From contig NZ_JNFG01000016.1 in the NCBI RefSeq assembly GCF_000729995.1, positions 54,894 to 118,893 of the forward strand: 64,000 bases of DNA. Reading direction: 5' to 3'. The stretch's first letter is position 1, and every line of letters starts with the position of its first letter. The position numbers and the translations under genes are program-made. The notes beneath the pieces were generated by a model. That model did no database searches. It was not told the origin of the DNA and saw only the letters and a program-made list of their open reading frames with translations. This document shows, piece after piece, positions 17,595-26,561 of the stretch. Origin of the DNA: Caballeronia sordidicola. GTDB lineage: Bacteria; Pseudomonadota; Gammaproteobacteria; Burkholderiales; Burkholderiaceae.

Positions 17595-18596
17595 TCACTT
17601 CTTTGTAAAGGCGACCGCCGCGACGATGATCGCCCCCTTAATGACTAGCTGGAGCGATGAACTCACGCCCAGCAACACAAGACCGTTATTGAGCGTTCCG
17701 ATAATCAGGCTGCCCAGCAGCGTGCCGAGGACGAACCCTCTGCCGCCGAACAGGCTGCAACCACCTAGCGTCACGGAGGCGATCACATCGAGTTCGAGTC
17801 CCTGCACGACATCGGGCCGCGCTGCGTGAGAGCGCGCCGACAGAACGAGCGCGGCGAGCCCGGCAAGCATGCCGGTGAGGATGAACGCAAGCGTGGTGAC
17901 GCGCTTGATGTTGATCCCTGAATAAAGCGCTGCGGTCGGATTGCCGCCGGCCGCATAGATCTGCCGGCCAAAGACGCTGTAGTGAAGCAGCAGGATGCCG
18001 GCGATCACCGCGAGCACGGTCCAGATGATCGGCACCGGCACGCCAAAGATGTCGCCCTCGCCGAAGATCGAGACAAAGGAGTCGTTGGTGATGATGACCG
18101 GCCGCGTTGTGGTGACCAGCAGGGCCAGCCCGCGCGCCGCGCTGAGGGTCCCCAGCGTGACCAGGAACGAAGGAATATTCAGGCGGGTGACGACGAACCC
18201 ATTGATCGCGCCCACGATTGCGCCGGTCCCAATGCCGGCAATAGCGCCGATGATCCAGTTGTCGCCAATATGCGCCATCGCGAGTGCAGCGGACATGCCG
18301 GACAACGCCAGTGCGGACCCCACGGACAAGTCGATCTGCCGGGCGATGATCACGAACGTCATGCCGATCGCGATGATAGAAACCAGCGCGGTCTGGCGGC
18401 CGATGTTCAGGAAGTTGTCGATGGAGAGGAACCACGGCGACGCAAAGCTGAACACGACCAGCAAGATAGCAAACGCGAAATACAGCGCGTAGGGCCGGTC
18501 GCCCTGCAACAGGATGCGTATTAACTGCGACTTGCGGCTGCGCCGCTGTTGGGCTGCCTGCCCGTCGGTCGCGGGCGTTGAGACAGAGTCGTTCAT
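17595..18596 (-). CDS. sugar ABC transporter permease (RbsC family)
   Basis: A 333-residue inner-membrane permease of the BPD_transp_2 (RbsC/AraH) family with about ten predicted hydrophobic segments after a basic N-terminus. The family stretches GMTFVIIARQIDLSVGS and GGCSLFGGRGFVLGTLLG are clear. I chose the ATG at 18596, which overlaps the stop of the ATPase gene by four bases (ATGA), implying translational coupling. It forms the membrane channel of the CUT2 importer. Confidence 0.93.
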   Translation of the reverse strand: MNDSVSTPATDGQAAQQRRSRKSQLIRILLQGDRPYALYFAFAILLVVFSFASPWFLSIDNFLNIGRQTALVSIIAIGMTFVIIARQIDLSVGSALALSGMSAALAMAHIGDNWIIGAIAGIGTGAIVGAINGFVVTRLNIPSFLVTLGTLSAARGLALLVTTTRPVIITNDSFVSIFGEGDIFGVPVPIIWTVLAVIAGILLLHYSVFGRQIYAAGGNPTAALYSGINIKRVTTLAFILTGMLAGLAALVLSARSHAARPDVVQGLELDVIASVTLGGCSLFGGRGFVLGTLLGSLIIGTLNNGLVLLGVSSSLQLVIKGAIIVAAVAFTKK

Positions 18597-20212
18597 GTTG
18601 CGTGCGCCCCGGAGGAAGTCCCCTTGGGGGACTCGTTGGAAGAACGTGAAAGCTGGATCAGGTGATGCAGCGCTTCGGCGTTGCCGAGATGCGCGCGATC
18701 CAGGGTATTGACTATGCGGCCGTTGACGACAATCGAGATCCGGTCGCACAGACGCAGAAGCTCATCCAGATCCGACGACACGACAAGGACACCTGTACCG
18801 GCCCGGGCGGCGTCCTGCACAACACCGTATATTTCCTCGCGCGCGCCGACGTCGACGCCGACCGTGGGTTCGTCGAGTAAAAGAAGCTTGGGCCGCGGGT
18901 GATCCCACTTGGCGAACACCACTTTCTGCTGATTGCCGCCGGACAGGAACTTGACGTACGTGGAGGATCCGGGTGCTTTGACAGCGAGCTTTTTCATCGA
19001 GCTTTGCGCCTGCTGCACGGCAGCTTGGCTGCGCAGCCAACCCCAGCGGGAAAATTGCGGCAGCCGCGGCAAAGTGAGGTTTCGTTCAATGGAATGATCG
19101 AGAACCAGGCCCTGCACGTGGCGGTCTTCCGGCACGAGCGCGACGCCAAGTTTGATGGCTCGCGCCGGTGTTATTCGTGACATCGCCTGATCGCCGATCA
19201 CAATGTTGCCGGTATCGACTGCCCTGAGACCGAAGATGGTTTCCAGTATCTCGGTACGGCCGCTGCCGATCAATCCCGCGAGTCCGTGGACTTCGCCCTT
19301 GCTGACGGTGAGGTCCACATCGCGAAGGCGGTCGTTGCACACTTTGGACAACGTAAGGACGGGCTGGGCGACTACGGCAACGTTCTTCTTCTCCTGGGTA
19401 GGAAAATCGCTCGCCGAACCCACAGCGGTCCTTTCCCGCGCATGCAAGGCCGCATGGCCGGGGCCAATAATTGCCGCCACCAGTTGCTTCATGTCGGTTT
19501 CCGCCGTTGGGAACATCCCGACATTCATGCCGTCACGGAACACGGTGACGCGCTGCGAAATACGAAAGACCTCGTTTAACCGATGTGTCACATAGATGAC
19601 ACCCACACCGCGACTGGTCACCGTGCGAATGGCGTCGAAGAGAATCTGTTCCTCACCGCCAGTCAGCGCCGAGGTGGGCTCGTCGAGAATAAGTATGCGC
19701 ACGTCTCCCATCAACGCCTTGCAGATCTCCGTCATCTGGCGATAAGCAAAGGGGAGGGAACCTACAGGGGTGCGTGCATCGAGTGGAATGCCGTGGGCTC
19801 GCAGAAAGTCGCTGACCATCGCCATGAGCTGGCGTTTCTTGACGAACCCGAGACGCGTGCGCGGCTCTCGTCCCAGCATGAGGTTGGCCCCGACCGACAA
19901 GGACTCGACCAGACTCAGGTCCTGGTAGACGACCGCGACGCCGGCGGCGCGTGATTGCGCCGGGGAGTCGAACGCGACTCTCTCGCCCGCGATCTCGATG
20001 GACCCTTCATCGTAGGCATGAACACCGCTCAGGATCTTGATCAGCGTTGACTTCCCGGCTCCGTTTTCGCCCAGCAACGCATGGACTTCTCCGGGAAGTA
20101 CTTCGAGGTTGACCCCGCGAAGCGCTTGCACGCCGCCAAACCGCTTGGTGACGCCCGCAACACGGATCAACGGAACCTGAGGCGATGATGCGGCCGCAAC
20201 CGGCTCACTCAT
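18593..20212 (-). CDS. sugar ABC transporter ATP-binding protein (RbsA family)
   Basis: A 539-residue duplicated ATPase of the RbsA/MglA type. The N-terminal domain has Walker A GENGAGKST and a DEPTSAL Walker B region; the C-terminal domain has the degenerate Walker A (GLIGSGRTE), the LSGGNQQK signature and LLLDEPTVGVDVG. I chose the ATG at 20212, which has AAGGAG nine bases upstream; the ATG eight codons earlier has no such site. It is the first gene of the operon, divergent from an AraC regulator. Confidence 0.93.
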   Translation of the reverse strand: MSEPVAAASSPQVPLIRVAGVTKRFGGVQALRGVNLEVLPGEVHALLGENGAGKSTLIKILSGVHAYDEGSIEIAGERVAFDSPAQSRAAGVAVVYQDLSLVESLSVGANLMLGREPRTRLGFVKKRQLMAMVSDFLRAHGIPLDARTPVGSLPFAYRQMTEICKALMGDVRILILDEPTSALTGGEEQILFDAIRTVTSRGVGVIYVTHRLNEVFRISQRVTVFRDGMNVGMFPTAETDMKQLVAAIIGPGHAALHARERTAVGSASDFPTQEKKNVAVVAQPVLTLSKVCNDRLRDVDLTVSKGEVHGLAGLIGSGRTEILETIFGLRAVDTGNIVIGDQAMSRITPARAIKLGVALVPEDRHVQGLVLDHSIERNLTLPRLPQFSRWGWLRSQAAVQQAQSSMKKLAVKAPGSSTYVKFLSGGNQQKVVFAKWDHPRPKLLLLDEPTVGVDVGAREEIYGVVQDAARAGTGVLVVSSDLDELLRLCDRISIVVNGRIVNTLDRAHLGNAEALHHLIQLSRSSNESPKGTSSGAHAT

Positions 20213-20255
20213 CTCGCTTGTCTCCTTCGTCTGCATGACGAAATTCTTTTATGGT

Positions 20256-20298
20256 TTTTGCGATTTTTTTGCCATTCATCGCAAAACAATGTTGTGAT
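20256..20298. promoter_or_regulatory. inverted repeats in the ABC/AraC divergent promoter region
   Basis: TTTTGCGAT at 20256-20264 and ATCGCAAAA at 20278-20286 form a perfect 9-base inverted repeat with a 13-base spacer. The second arm also forms a near-perfect repeat with TTGTGAT at 20292-20298 (7-base spacer). They lie 44-86 bases before the ATPase start, suitable for an operator or a 5'-leader hairpin. Confidence 0.4.
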
Positions 20299-20476
20299 CT
20301 TCTCATCAGCCAAATGGCGAGTCAATAACATTTGCGGGCATCAGGACGTTATGAAGGGCGTTTAAATGTGATGATCGTATCTTTCGATGTCACTATCATT
20401 CCGTTTCTGGTAAACCCGGCTTGAAATCGACTCACTGCTGTTAGTGAGCGGTTTATCGCATTTCCGCTTTAACTCG

Positions 20477-20500
20477 CTGCTCAACTTGCTGCTCAACTTG
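20477..20500. promoter_or_regulatory. tandem 12-base direct repeat before the AraC gene
   Basis: CTGCTCAACTTG occurs twice head to tail (20477-20488 and 20489-20500), ending 16 bases before the AraC start. AraC-family dimers bind direct repeats, so this may be an autoregulatory operator. The 12-base period is a little longer than one helical turn. Confidence 0.4.
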
Positions 20501-20516
20501 CGGTAGTCTTCGAGAC

Positions 20517-21365
20517 ATGAAGGTCAATCCGGATCACACCTGTCGCGTTTTCGGCTCGCCTTGGGCGGACGTCTATTGCACGGACATCAATAGCGCTCGC
20601 CACTACGGCAAACACTGGCACGCAACGTTTGGTCTCGGGCTGCTGGAGAGCGGTGCGCAGAGCTCCGCTAGCGGTCAGGGACAGGTCGAGGCTTACGCAG
20701 GCAATCTCATCACGACCAACCCCGGTGAAGTGCACGACGGCCGGCCGATCGGCGGCGCTTCGCGTCGGTGGCGCATGGTGTACCTGGAGCCCGCGGTGAT
20801 CGCTTCAATGTTAGGCGATCCTCAGTCTCGCGCTGCTGCGGATGTAGCCCTCACGCGTCCTGTTATAGAAGACGCGAGACTCGGTGCTGCGCTGCGGGAA
20901 CTGTTTCACCGCGTGGAGAGTTGCGGCGCCGGACAGCACTCGACCAACACCCATGTTCTCGCGTGTGAAGAATCCCTGGTCCAGACCTGCGCGCTCTTGT
21001 TGAACGTCCATTCGACCACTTCACCGGTCCAGGAGATCGGGGGTGACCTCAGACGGGTTCGCGAACGGCTGGGCGATGACCTCCTTAATCCACCAACGCT
21101 CACTGAACTAGCCGCCATGGCCGGCCTTAGTAAATACCAGGTGCTGCGCCGCTTCGAAAGGACCTATGGTGTACCGCCGCATGCCTGGCTGCTGCAACAG
21201 CGCGCAGAGCAGGCGCGAGGCCTGATTCGCCAAGGACTAAGCCTGGCGCAAGCCGCGGCGGCTTGTGGTTTCGCGGATCAAAGCCACATGACCCGGCTTT
21301 TTATCCGTCACTTTGGATTCACGCCCGGTGCATGGCAGAAAGCTGCCGTGCGCGCGCTGCAATAA
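20517..21365 (+). CDS. AraC family transcriptional regulator
   Basis: A 282-residue AraC/XylS regulator with an N-terminal cupin ligand-binding domain (HYGKHWHATFGLGLLESG, then NPGEVHDG) and a C-terminal double helix-turn-helix (LTELAAMAGLSKYQVLRRF; ACGFADQSHMTRLF). Divergence from the CUT2 transporter genes suggests that it activates the transporter in response to the imported compound or a derivative. The ATG at 20517 is the only start that keeps the whole cupin domain; no strong Shine-Dalgarno is seen. Confidence 0.92.
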   Translation: MKVNPDHTCRVFGSPWADVYCTDINSARHYGKHWHATFGLGLLESGAQSSASGQGQVEAYAGNLITTNPGEVHDGRPIGGASRRWRMVYLEPAVIASMLGDPQSRAAADVALTRPVIEDARLGAALRELFHRVESCGAGQHSTNTHVLACEESLVQTCALLLNVHSTTSPVQEIGGDLRRVRERLGDDLLNPPTLTELAAMAGLSKYQVLRRFERTYGVPPHAWLLQQRAEQARGLIRQGLSLAQAAAACGFADQSHMTRLFIRHFGFTPGAWQKAAVRALQ

Positions 21366-21429
21366 CGTTCAAGACGCGCGCCGGGTGAATCGTGACACTG
21401 GGCCACCTACTTGAAGGAGGTCTGGATTC

Positions 21430-22230
21430 ATGGATGCGTACGTACACGGTTATCAGCCGAACGAGAACGAACGCCTGCAAAACCAGGCGCGAACGCTAAC
21501 CGACCTGCTCCACTTCGACACGCTTTATCCCGCCGGTCACACCGTGCTGGAGGCCGGATGCGGCGTCGGTGCGCAGACGGTTACGCTAGCCGCGCGCAGC
21601 CCGGCTGCGCGATTTACTTCTATCGACATCAGCTCTCAGTCTTTCGACGCAGCGCAACAAAAGACCCGCGCCGCTGGACTGACGAACGTCACGTTCCAGC
21701 AAGCCGATATCTTTTCGCTGCCATTCGAACCTAAGTCTTTCGACCACATTTTTGTCTGCTTCGTGCTGGAGCATCTCGAGCAGCCGATGGAAGCGCTTAC
21801 GCGGCTTAAGCGGTTGCTTAAGCCCGGCGGCACGATTACGGTCATTGAAGGCGATCACGGCTCGACCTATTTTCATCCGGACAGCTTTGCGGCCCGGGCT
21901 GCCATTCAGTGTCAAATCACTTTGCAGCAGCAAGCGGGCGGCAATGCGCTTCTCGGCAGGCAGTTATATCCGCTGATGAACGCGGCAGGTTTCGACCAAG
22001 TTCGCGTGTCGCCGCGCATGGTGTACGCAGACTCGAGCCGGCCCGATCTGGTGGACGGATTCACAACAAACACCTTTACCGCGATGATCGAGGGCGTGCG
22101 GGCATCGGCAATATCGGCTGGGCTGATCAAGCCGGAAGATTTCGATGACGGTATCAGGGATCTGCACAGGACCACGCAAGACGATGGCGTGTTTTGCTAT
22201 ACGTTCTTTAAGGGCGTGGGGCAACACTAA
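21430..22230 (+). CDS. class I SAM-dependent methyltransferase
   Basis: A 266-residue UbiE/MenG-like methyltransferase. Motif I is LEAGCGVGAQT, motif II DIS, and the DHIFVCFVLEHLEQP and LKPGGTITVIEGDHG motifs follow in order. A strong GAAGGAGG site precedes the ATG. It lies 64 bases after the AraC gene in the same direction and may be co-transcribed, though the strong own ribosome site and unrelated function leave that open. Methyl acceptor unknown. Confidence 0.92.
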   Translation: MDAYVHGYQPNENERLQNQARTLTDLLHFDTLYPAGHTVLEAGCGVGAQTVTLAARSPAARFTSIDISSQSFDAAQQKTRAAGLTNVTFQQADIFSLPFEPKSFDHIFVCFVLEHLEQPMEALTRLKRLLKPGGTITVIEGDHGSTYFHPDSFAARAAIQCQITLQQQAGGNALLGRQLYPLMNAAGFDQVRVSPRMVYADSSRPDLVDGFTTNTFTAMIEGVRASAISAGLIKPEDFDDGIRDLHRTTQDDGVFCYTFFKGVGQH

Positions 22231-22282
22231 ACCGGCATCTGGCCTCGCGCTCGTGATCGCAGCGTGGTCCGGTTCAGCGATC

Positions 22283-22308
22283 GCGAGTCACGCGCTTGCG
22301 TGACTCGC
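22283..22308. terminator. perfect hairpin between convergent genes
   Basis: GCGAGTCACGC and GCGTGACTCGC form an 11-base perfect stem with a 4-base loop between the convergent methyltransferase and copC stops. No T run follows on either strand, so it is a candidate bidirectional transcription or decay barrier rather than a textbook intrinsic terminator. Confidence 0.45.
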
Positions 22309-22327
22309 CATGGCGATCGGTCTTAGC

Positions 22328-22705
22328 CTACTTGACCGTGAACTTGTAATGCCCCTGGGTGCGATGTCCGTCGTCGGCGACGGCAATCCAGGCGACCGAA
22401 TAAACGCCGGGCGTCAACGCATTCAGCGCGACCGCCATGTGTTTCTTGTCCGCCGGATCAACCACTGACTTTGCGCTGGTGACAGGCTTGCCCTGTGCAT
22501 CGGTGACAGCGATCGAGCTGAACGCGGGTTCGAGCCCATCGTCGAACTCGATCGCCACTTCCTTTTGCGAAGTCGACACGGTGGATCCCGCACCCGGCTC
22601 CTGATGTTGTGGATAGGCGTGTGCTTGAGCGAGCTGCGCACTCGCGAGAGCGGCTACGGCGATCAACGTACGCACGGTTGCAGAGTTCATAAGGGCGATT
22701 TTCAT
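22328..22705 (-). CDS. copC: CopC-family copper-binding protein
   Basis: A 125-residue periplasmic protein of the CopC/YobA family. A signal peptide ends at AQA, so the mature protein begins with His-Ala, the N-terminal His being a copper ligand in this family. A second ligand region is the C-terminal DDGHRTQGHYKFTV. The start codon overlaps the stop of the upstream beta-barrel gene by four bases (ATGA), so the two are translationally coupled. It probably binds Cu(II) in the periplasm. No copD is adjacent. Confidence 0.92.
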   Translation of the reverse strand: MKIALMNSATVRTLIAVAALASAQLAQAHAYPQHQEPGAGSTVSTSQKEVAIEFDDGLEPAFSSIAVTDAQGKPVTSAKSVVDPADKKHMAVALNALTPGVYSVAWIAVADDGHRTQGHYKFTVK

Positions 22706-23625
22706 GGCTTGAAGAGTGGCTTGCCGACAGAATTAGGGAGGATATCGTCGAAATAAAGGTGCGCCTGAAGCAGGATGCCGACATGGCTGCCCGTCGCGCG
22801 ATTGACCGGAATCTGCGCTTCAATACCTAGCTGACCATAGCGGTTGAGCCAGATAAAACCGGGGTTGATGGTCCCGGTTGTATGGCCGGAACACGGACCC
22901 GCGGTGCAGGTGTTCATCGGGAACTCGACCACCGGAATCAGGTTGGCGAGCGGCTGCGGCAAGCCGAGGTCCTTCACTTGCTGCTGCAGATATGGAATGC
23001 TGTACTGCAGCGTCGTGCCCCAGTCGAGTGAGTTCGGTGATGATCGGGACGTCGTCAGGTTAGGTCCGATTTCACCCGTGATCGCGAATGGTTTCAAGAA
23101 GCCGAGGCTCTCAGGAAGGTCGCCGAAGCCCTTGCCGAAATAGACCGTCGGCGTGATGGTGGACGACGAATCGCCAATCGCGCGAGCGCCTGTGCCGCCC
23201 AGTTCAGTATTTACGCCGACCGATGCCATGAACTCATGGCGAGCGTTGGAGTAAGCCAGATACTTCAGGCCGAGCGTGACGTTGTCGAAGCCCTTCGCGG
23301 AGCCGCCGTTGGGTGCATTTTGTGTGACGTAGGCGCTGCCAATACTGAACGCCAGATTCGACGTAATCAGCTTGTCCCATTCGAACGAGGCGGTATTGAC
23401 GTTCATGTTGTCGCCATCGTCAGTCGGGCTTTTGATGTGGCCGTACTGGAAGTCGAATTCATCGCCGACGCCGGGATCGTCCACGGCCATTGTCGCGGGG
23501 AAGACCCGGTCGCCGACCACCGCATGCGCCCATGCAAGTGATGATCCGGTCAGGCAGGCGGCGCCAGCCGCCCACATAAGCGCGGCGCGTGCAGGCGCCG
23601 CGTGCCGCTTAAGAAGCGTACGCAT
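22702..23625 (-). CDS. outer-membrane beta-barrel protein in copper cluster
   Basis: A 307-residue secreted protein with a signal peptide ending at SLAWAHA and alternating polar/hydrophobic strands typical of an outer-membrane barrel (for example VTLGLKYLAY, FMASVGVNTEL, GIEAQIPVN). It resembles MetA/phenol-degradation-like or transporter-type barrels without a firm assignment. Coupled to copC by a four-base overlap, it may move copper or a copper chelate across the outer membrane; that is inference. Confidence 0.75.
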   Translation of the reverse strand: MRTLLKRHAAPARAALMWAAGAACLTGSSLAWAHAVVGDRVFPATMAVDDPGVGDEFDFQYGHIKSPTDDGDNMNVNTASFEWDKLITSNLAFSIGSAYVTQNAPNGGSAKGFDNVTLGLKYLAYSNARHEFMASVGVNTELGGTGARAIGDSSSTITPTVYFGKGFGDLPESLGFLKPFAITGEIGPNLTTSRSSPNSLDWGTTLQYSIPYLQQQVKDLGLPQPLANLIPVVEFPMNTCTAGPCSGHTTGTINPGFIWLNRYGQLGIEAQIPVNRATGSHVGILLQAHLYFDDILPNSVGKPLFKP

Positions 23626-23734
23626 TGTGTTTCCTTTGTCATGATCGTTGTGAGCGCGCTATTGCACGCCGTCGTGTCTGGTACGTGACGGCACCGCGCC
23701 GCTGTCAGCGGTGCAAGCAATAGAGACGAAAGGG

Positions 23735-24115
23735 TCAGGAAACGACGGGAGGCGCGCGAGGCTGGGCAGCAATGAAACGCGGCACCGCGCGAACGGCTGC
23801 GCGTACCACGGGAAGGGGAGCACTGGTCACCGACACAGCGGCGGCAAAGGCCACTGACGAACCGGTCAGGATGGGGAAATGAGCGAGCAGGCCGCAATAA
23901 GCGCAAGCCTGAGAATGCAGTGCACCGGAGTGCGAGGAGGAGTCGCCGTTGCCCGTTTCGCTAAAGGCCGGGTCAGCCGAGCAATAGGTGCTGAGCGCTT
24001 GGCCTAGCCGGTCATGCGAGGCTAGCGCATGCGAGACCGTCGGCGCGATAGAAGTCATCAGGATTGCTAGCAATCCCAGGATACTTCCGATCTTCAGTAA
24101 ACGACGGCGGAACAT
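23735..24115 (-). CDS. DUF2946 family protein
   Basis: A 126-residue protein of the DUF2946 family: an N-terminal hydrophobic segment, a Cys-containing central part (STYCSADPAF), a His-rich stretch and the ACAYCGLLAHFP motif, then a second hydrophobic segment. Members are typically found beside copper genes such as TonB copper receptors. It is the first gene of the copper group, 109 bases before the barrel gene. The CxxC plus histidines suggest metal binding. Confidence 0.82.
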   Translation of the reverse strand: MFRRRLLKIGSILGLLAILMTSIAPTVSHALASHDRLGQALSTYCSADPAFSETGNGDSSSHSGALHSQACAYCGLLAHFPILTGSSVAFAAAVSVTSAPLPVVRAAVRAVPRFIAAQPRAPPVVS

Positions 24116-24306
24116 GCTGTGATCAACACCGGGCAGTCGATGATATGGCGCCGATTATGCCACGCGTTTATAGCTTGTTAATCACTTCAAAACGCAATAC
24201 TCGTCATGCGCCATCGAGCTGCTTGAAAATCTGTCCGAAGTGACCGTGTGCGGTCGTACTACGGGTTTAGGCGCAGGGGTATTGCCCCACGCGAGGCGTT
24301 AGCCGC

Positions 24307-25590
24307 TCAAGCGCTCGGTAGGCCAGGAATGTCTACGCCGAATGTTTGCAGCAAGAGGATCGCGTTGAGGGTCAGCACAGCGAAGGCCGCAACAATGGCC
24401 AAGGCTTTCACCAGCGTCTTGTTCTTGTATGAACCCATGACGTCCGTCCGACAGGTGAACCAAACGAGCGCAGCCATCGGAAACGGCAGCGCAAGACTGA
24501 GCACGACCTGACTCATGACCAGCGCTTGCGTAGCATTCACACCCAGCCAGACCACGACGAAACTCGGCACCATCGTAATTGCGCGACGCAGCCATAGCGG
24601 GATGCGGAATCCGACAAACCCCTGCATGATCATTTGACCGGCCATGGTTCCCACGACCGAACTGGAAATGCCCGATGCGATCAGCGACAGCAGGAAAATG
24701 CCCGCAGCGGCAATGCCCAGCAGCGGCGCAAGCGTGTGATAGGCGGTTTCAATCTCGGCCACTTCCGGATGACCCGAGTGAAAGGCTCCCGACGCCATGA
24801 TGACCATGGCCATGTTGATCAGGCCTGCAATGGTCAGCGCAATGATCACTTCCAGGTTAGAGAACGTGAGCAGCCTTTTGCGTTCGCCCTCAGTCTTGGG
24901 GGGATGGCGGCCCTGGGTGAGTCCCGAATGAAGAAAGAGTGCGTGCGGCATGACCGTCGCCCCGACGATACCCACCGCGATGGTCACCGCTTGCGCATCG
25001 GGCAAGTCCGGCTTGAACAGATGCAGTCCGACCTGCGCCCAGGCTACCGGCGCAATGAACAGCTCCGCGAGGTAAGACAAGCCGATGATCCCGACCAGTG
25101 CGCCAATAATCAGCTCCAGGGGCCGGTATCCTGCTTTCTCGAAGAACAGCAAGCCGTAGGTCACGACTGCCGTGACGATCATGCCGATCAACAATGGCAT
25201 GTGAAAAAGCAGACTCAGGCCGATCGCACCGCCGAGGAATTCGGCCAGGTCGGTGGCCATGGCCGCAACTTCGCTGACTCCCCACATGACATAAACGAGC
25301 GGCTTGGGCAAATGATCCCGGCATAGCTCAGCGAGATTGCGCCCGGTGACAATTCCCAGTTTTGCGGAAAGTGACTGGAATAACATCGCAATGATGTTAG
25401 CCAGCAGCACAACCCACAATAATCCATACCCATATCGCGCGCCGGCCTGGATATTGGTCGCGAAATTGCCCGGGTCCATATAAGCGACAGAAACCACCAC
25501 TGCGGGTCCGGCAAAGGGCAGGAGCACCGACCAGCCGGTGCGGCGGCCTTCCAGCACATCACGCATGGCGAGAGTCGTACTGTCGCTCAT
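24307..25590 (-). CDS. mntH: Nramp family divalent metal (Mn) transporter
   Basis: A 427-residue proton-coupled divalent metal importer of the Nramp/MntH family, with eleven or twelve hydrophobic helices. The metal-binding motif in helix 1 is DPGNFATN, and helix 6 carries MPHALFLHS, both intact. Manganese is the usual substrate of bacterial members. The start is uncertain: ATG at 25590 fits the family N-terminus, while ATG at 25626 would add 12 residues; neither has a good Shine-Dalgarno. I see no clear manganese riboswitch upstream. Confidence 0.92.
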   Translation of the reverse strand: MSDSTTLAMRDVLEGRRTGWSVLLPFAGPAVVVSVAYMDPGNFATNIQAGARYGYGLLWVVLLANIIAMLFQSLSAKLGIVTGRNLAELCRDHLPKPLVYVMWGVSEVAAMATDLAEFLGGAIGLSLLFHMPLLIGMIVTAVVTYGLLFFEKAGYRPLELIIGALVGIIGLSYLAELFIAPVAWAQVGLHLFKPDLPDAQAVTIAVGIVGATVMPHALFLHSGLTQGRHPPKTEGERKRLLTFSNLEVIIALTIAGLINMAMVIMASGAFHSGHPEVAEIETAYHTLAPLLGIAAAGIFLLSLIASGISSSVVGTMAGQMIMQGFVGFRIPLWLRRAITMVPSFVVVWLGVNATQALVMSQVVLSLALPFPMAALVWFTCRTDVMGSYKNKTLVKALAIVAAFAVLTLNAILLLQTFGVDIPGLPSA

Positions 25591-25920
25591 TGATCGGCTG
25601 GTTTCCGGGCGGACGCGGTCATCCATTGCTTGGCTCAATACGTTAGAGAAAATGGATCGCTTTGCGCGGACCGGATTGCGGTCGCCATGGCGGCGTCGCG
25701 TGCAATGCATTAATTGCTTTACTCGGCGGCAGATTAACGCGTTAAGCAATCAAAGCACAGTTTTGGTTTTTTTGGGTATTCTCGTTGTTAATTTCTTTCA
25801 ATTTGCTTACCGCTGCAATCAGAAGCCTTTCGGGAATGGCTGTTGTTGGCCTGCTCTTCTTGGCGTGGCGCTAGCGGATACGGCGGACGTCCCGACAGTC
25901 AGGCTGTCGCCGACTCGGTA

Positions 25921-26261
25921 TCAAATGATCTGATCTTTGTCGATTCGCACAGCGGCGAGGGTTAAAAGCGCCGGTGTACGCACCGAATCCAGACTGACCA
26001 TGCCAGGCGCTCTAATTCGGCTTGGCTTATTTTCAGATGGCGCCAGTTCTTCCTGATCGAAGGGCAGCCGGTTAAGCCGGCTGCGAACACTCAGCCTTCC
26101 TTTCAAACCACCAAAACGGCGCGGAGCCCGGTCACCCTGAATGGGCCCAGCCTGGCGACGGGCTTGCCGGCCTTCGTAATGGTAATTTCTTCACCGTTTG
26201 CCGCGGCATCGACAAGCATCGAAAAATGCGTCCTGGCGTCGTGAATATTGACGGTTTGCAT
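25921..26261 (-). pseudogene. frameshifted Phd/YefM-type antitoxin relic
   Basis: From the ATG at 26261 the minus strand encodes MQTVNIHDARTHFSMLVD and GEEITITKAGKPVARLG, the classic Phd/YefM/VapB antitoxin N-terminus. At the GGGCCC run near 26143-26148 this frame leaves the family and ends after 53 residues. Another frame continues with RRFGGLKGRL, the next conserved block, and runs to 25921. One missing C would restore the join, so this is a frameshift or a homopolymer sequencing error. No PIN or RelE toxin follows. Confidence 0.7.
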
Positions 26262-26460
26262 ACTGCTCCCAATGGGCTGACGCCCTGGTCATACACGGTT
26301 ATCGACGCGTAAGTTACCACGCCGGTCTTATTCCTCTATTGCGCCTTCATCGGTCATGCCGCGCCTGACAAGAGCGCTGCCAGCCAAACGCGACTCCACG
26401 CGCCGACAGACCCGCAAGCCCTTCACATACCCCCGCGCCCCACCTGTCTCTCCCCGCGTC

Positions 26461-26480
26461 TTTACACTTTCTTTATATCC
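26461..26480 (+). promoter_or_regulatory. candidate KdpE-binding box
   Basis: An AT-rich stretch in a GC-rich region, TTTACACTTTCTTTATATCC, resembles the E. coli KdpE site with its TTTATAC/TTTACAC half-repeats. It lies about 80 bases before the first small ORF of the kdp operon, where an activator site is expected. Confidence 0.5.
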
Positions 26481-26561
26481 CTGGCAGTTCTCTTTTCCGG
26501 CCGTTTACGCGCGATCAACTAACCTTCAGCACGTCCGAATCCGCTACGGGAGATCAAAACA

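Noticed and set aside
26132..26320. Minus-strand 62-codon open frame across the antitoxin start
   Set aside because: Other frame of the antitoxin relic and its upstream region; no conserved residues.
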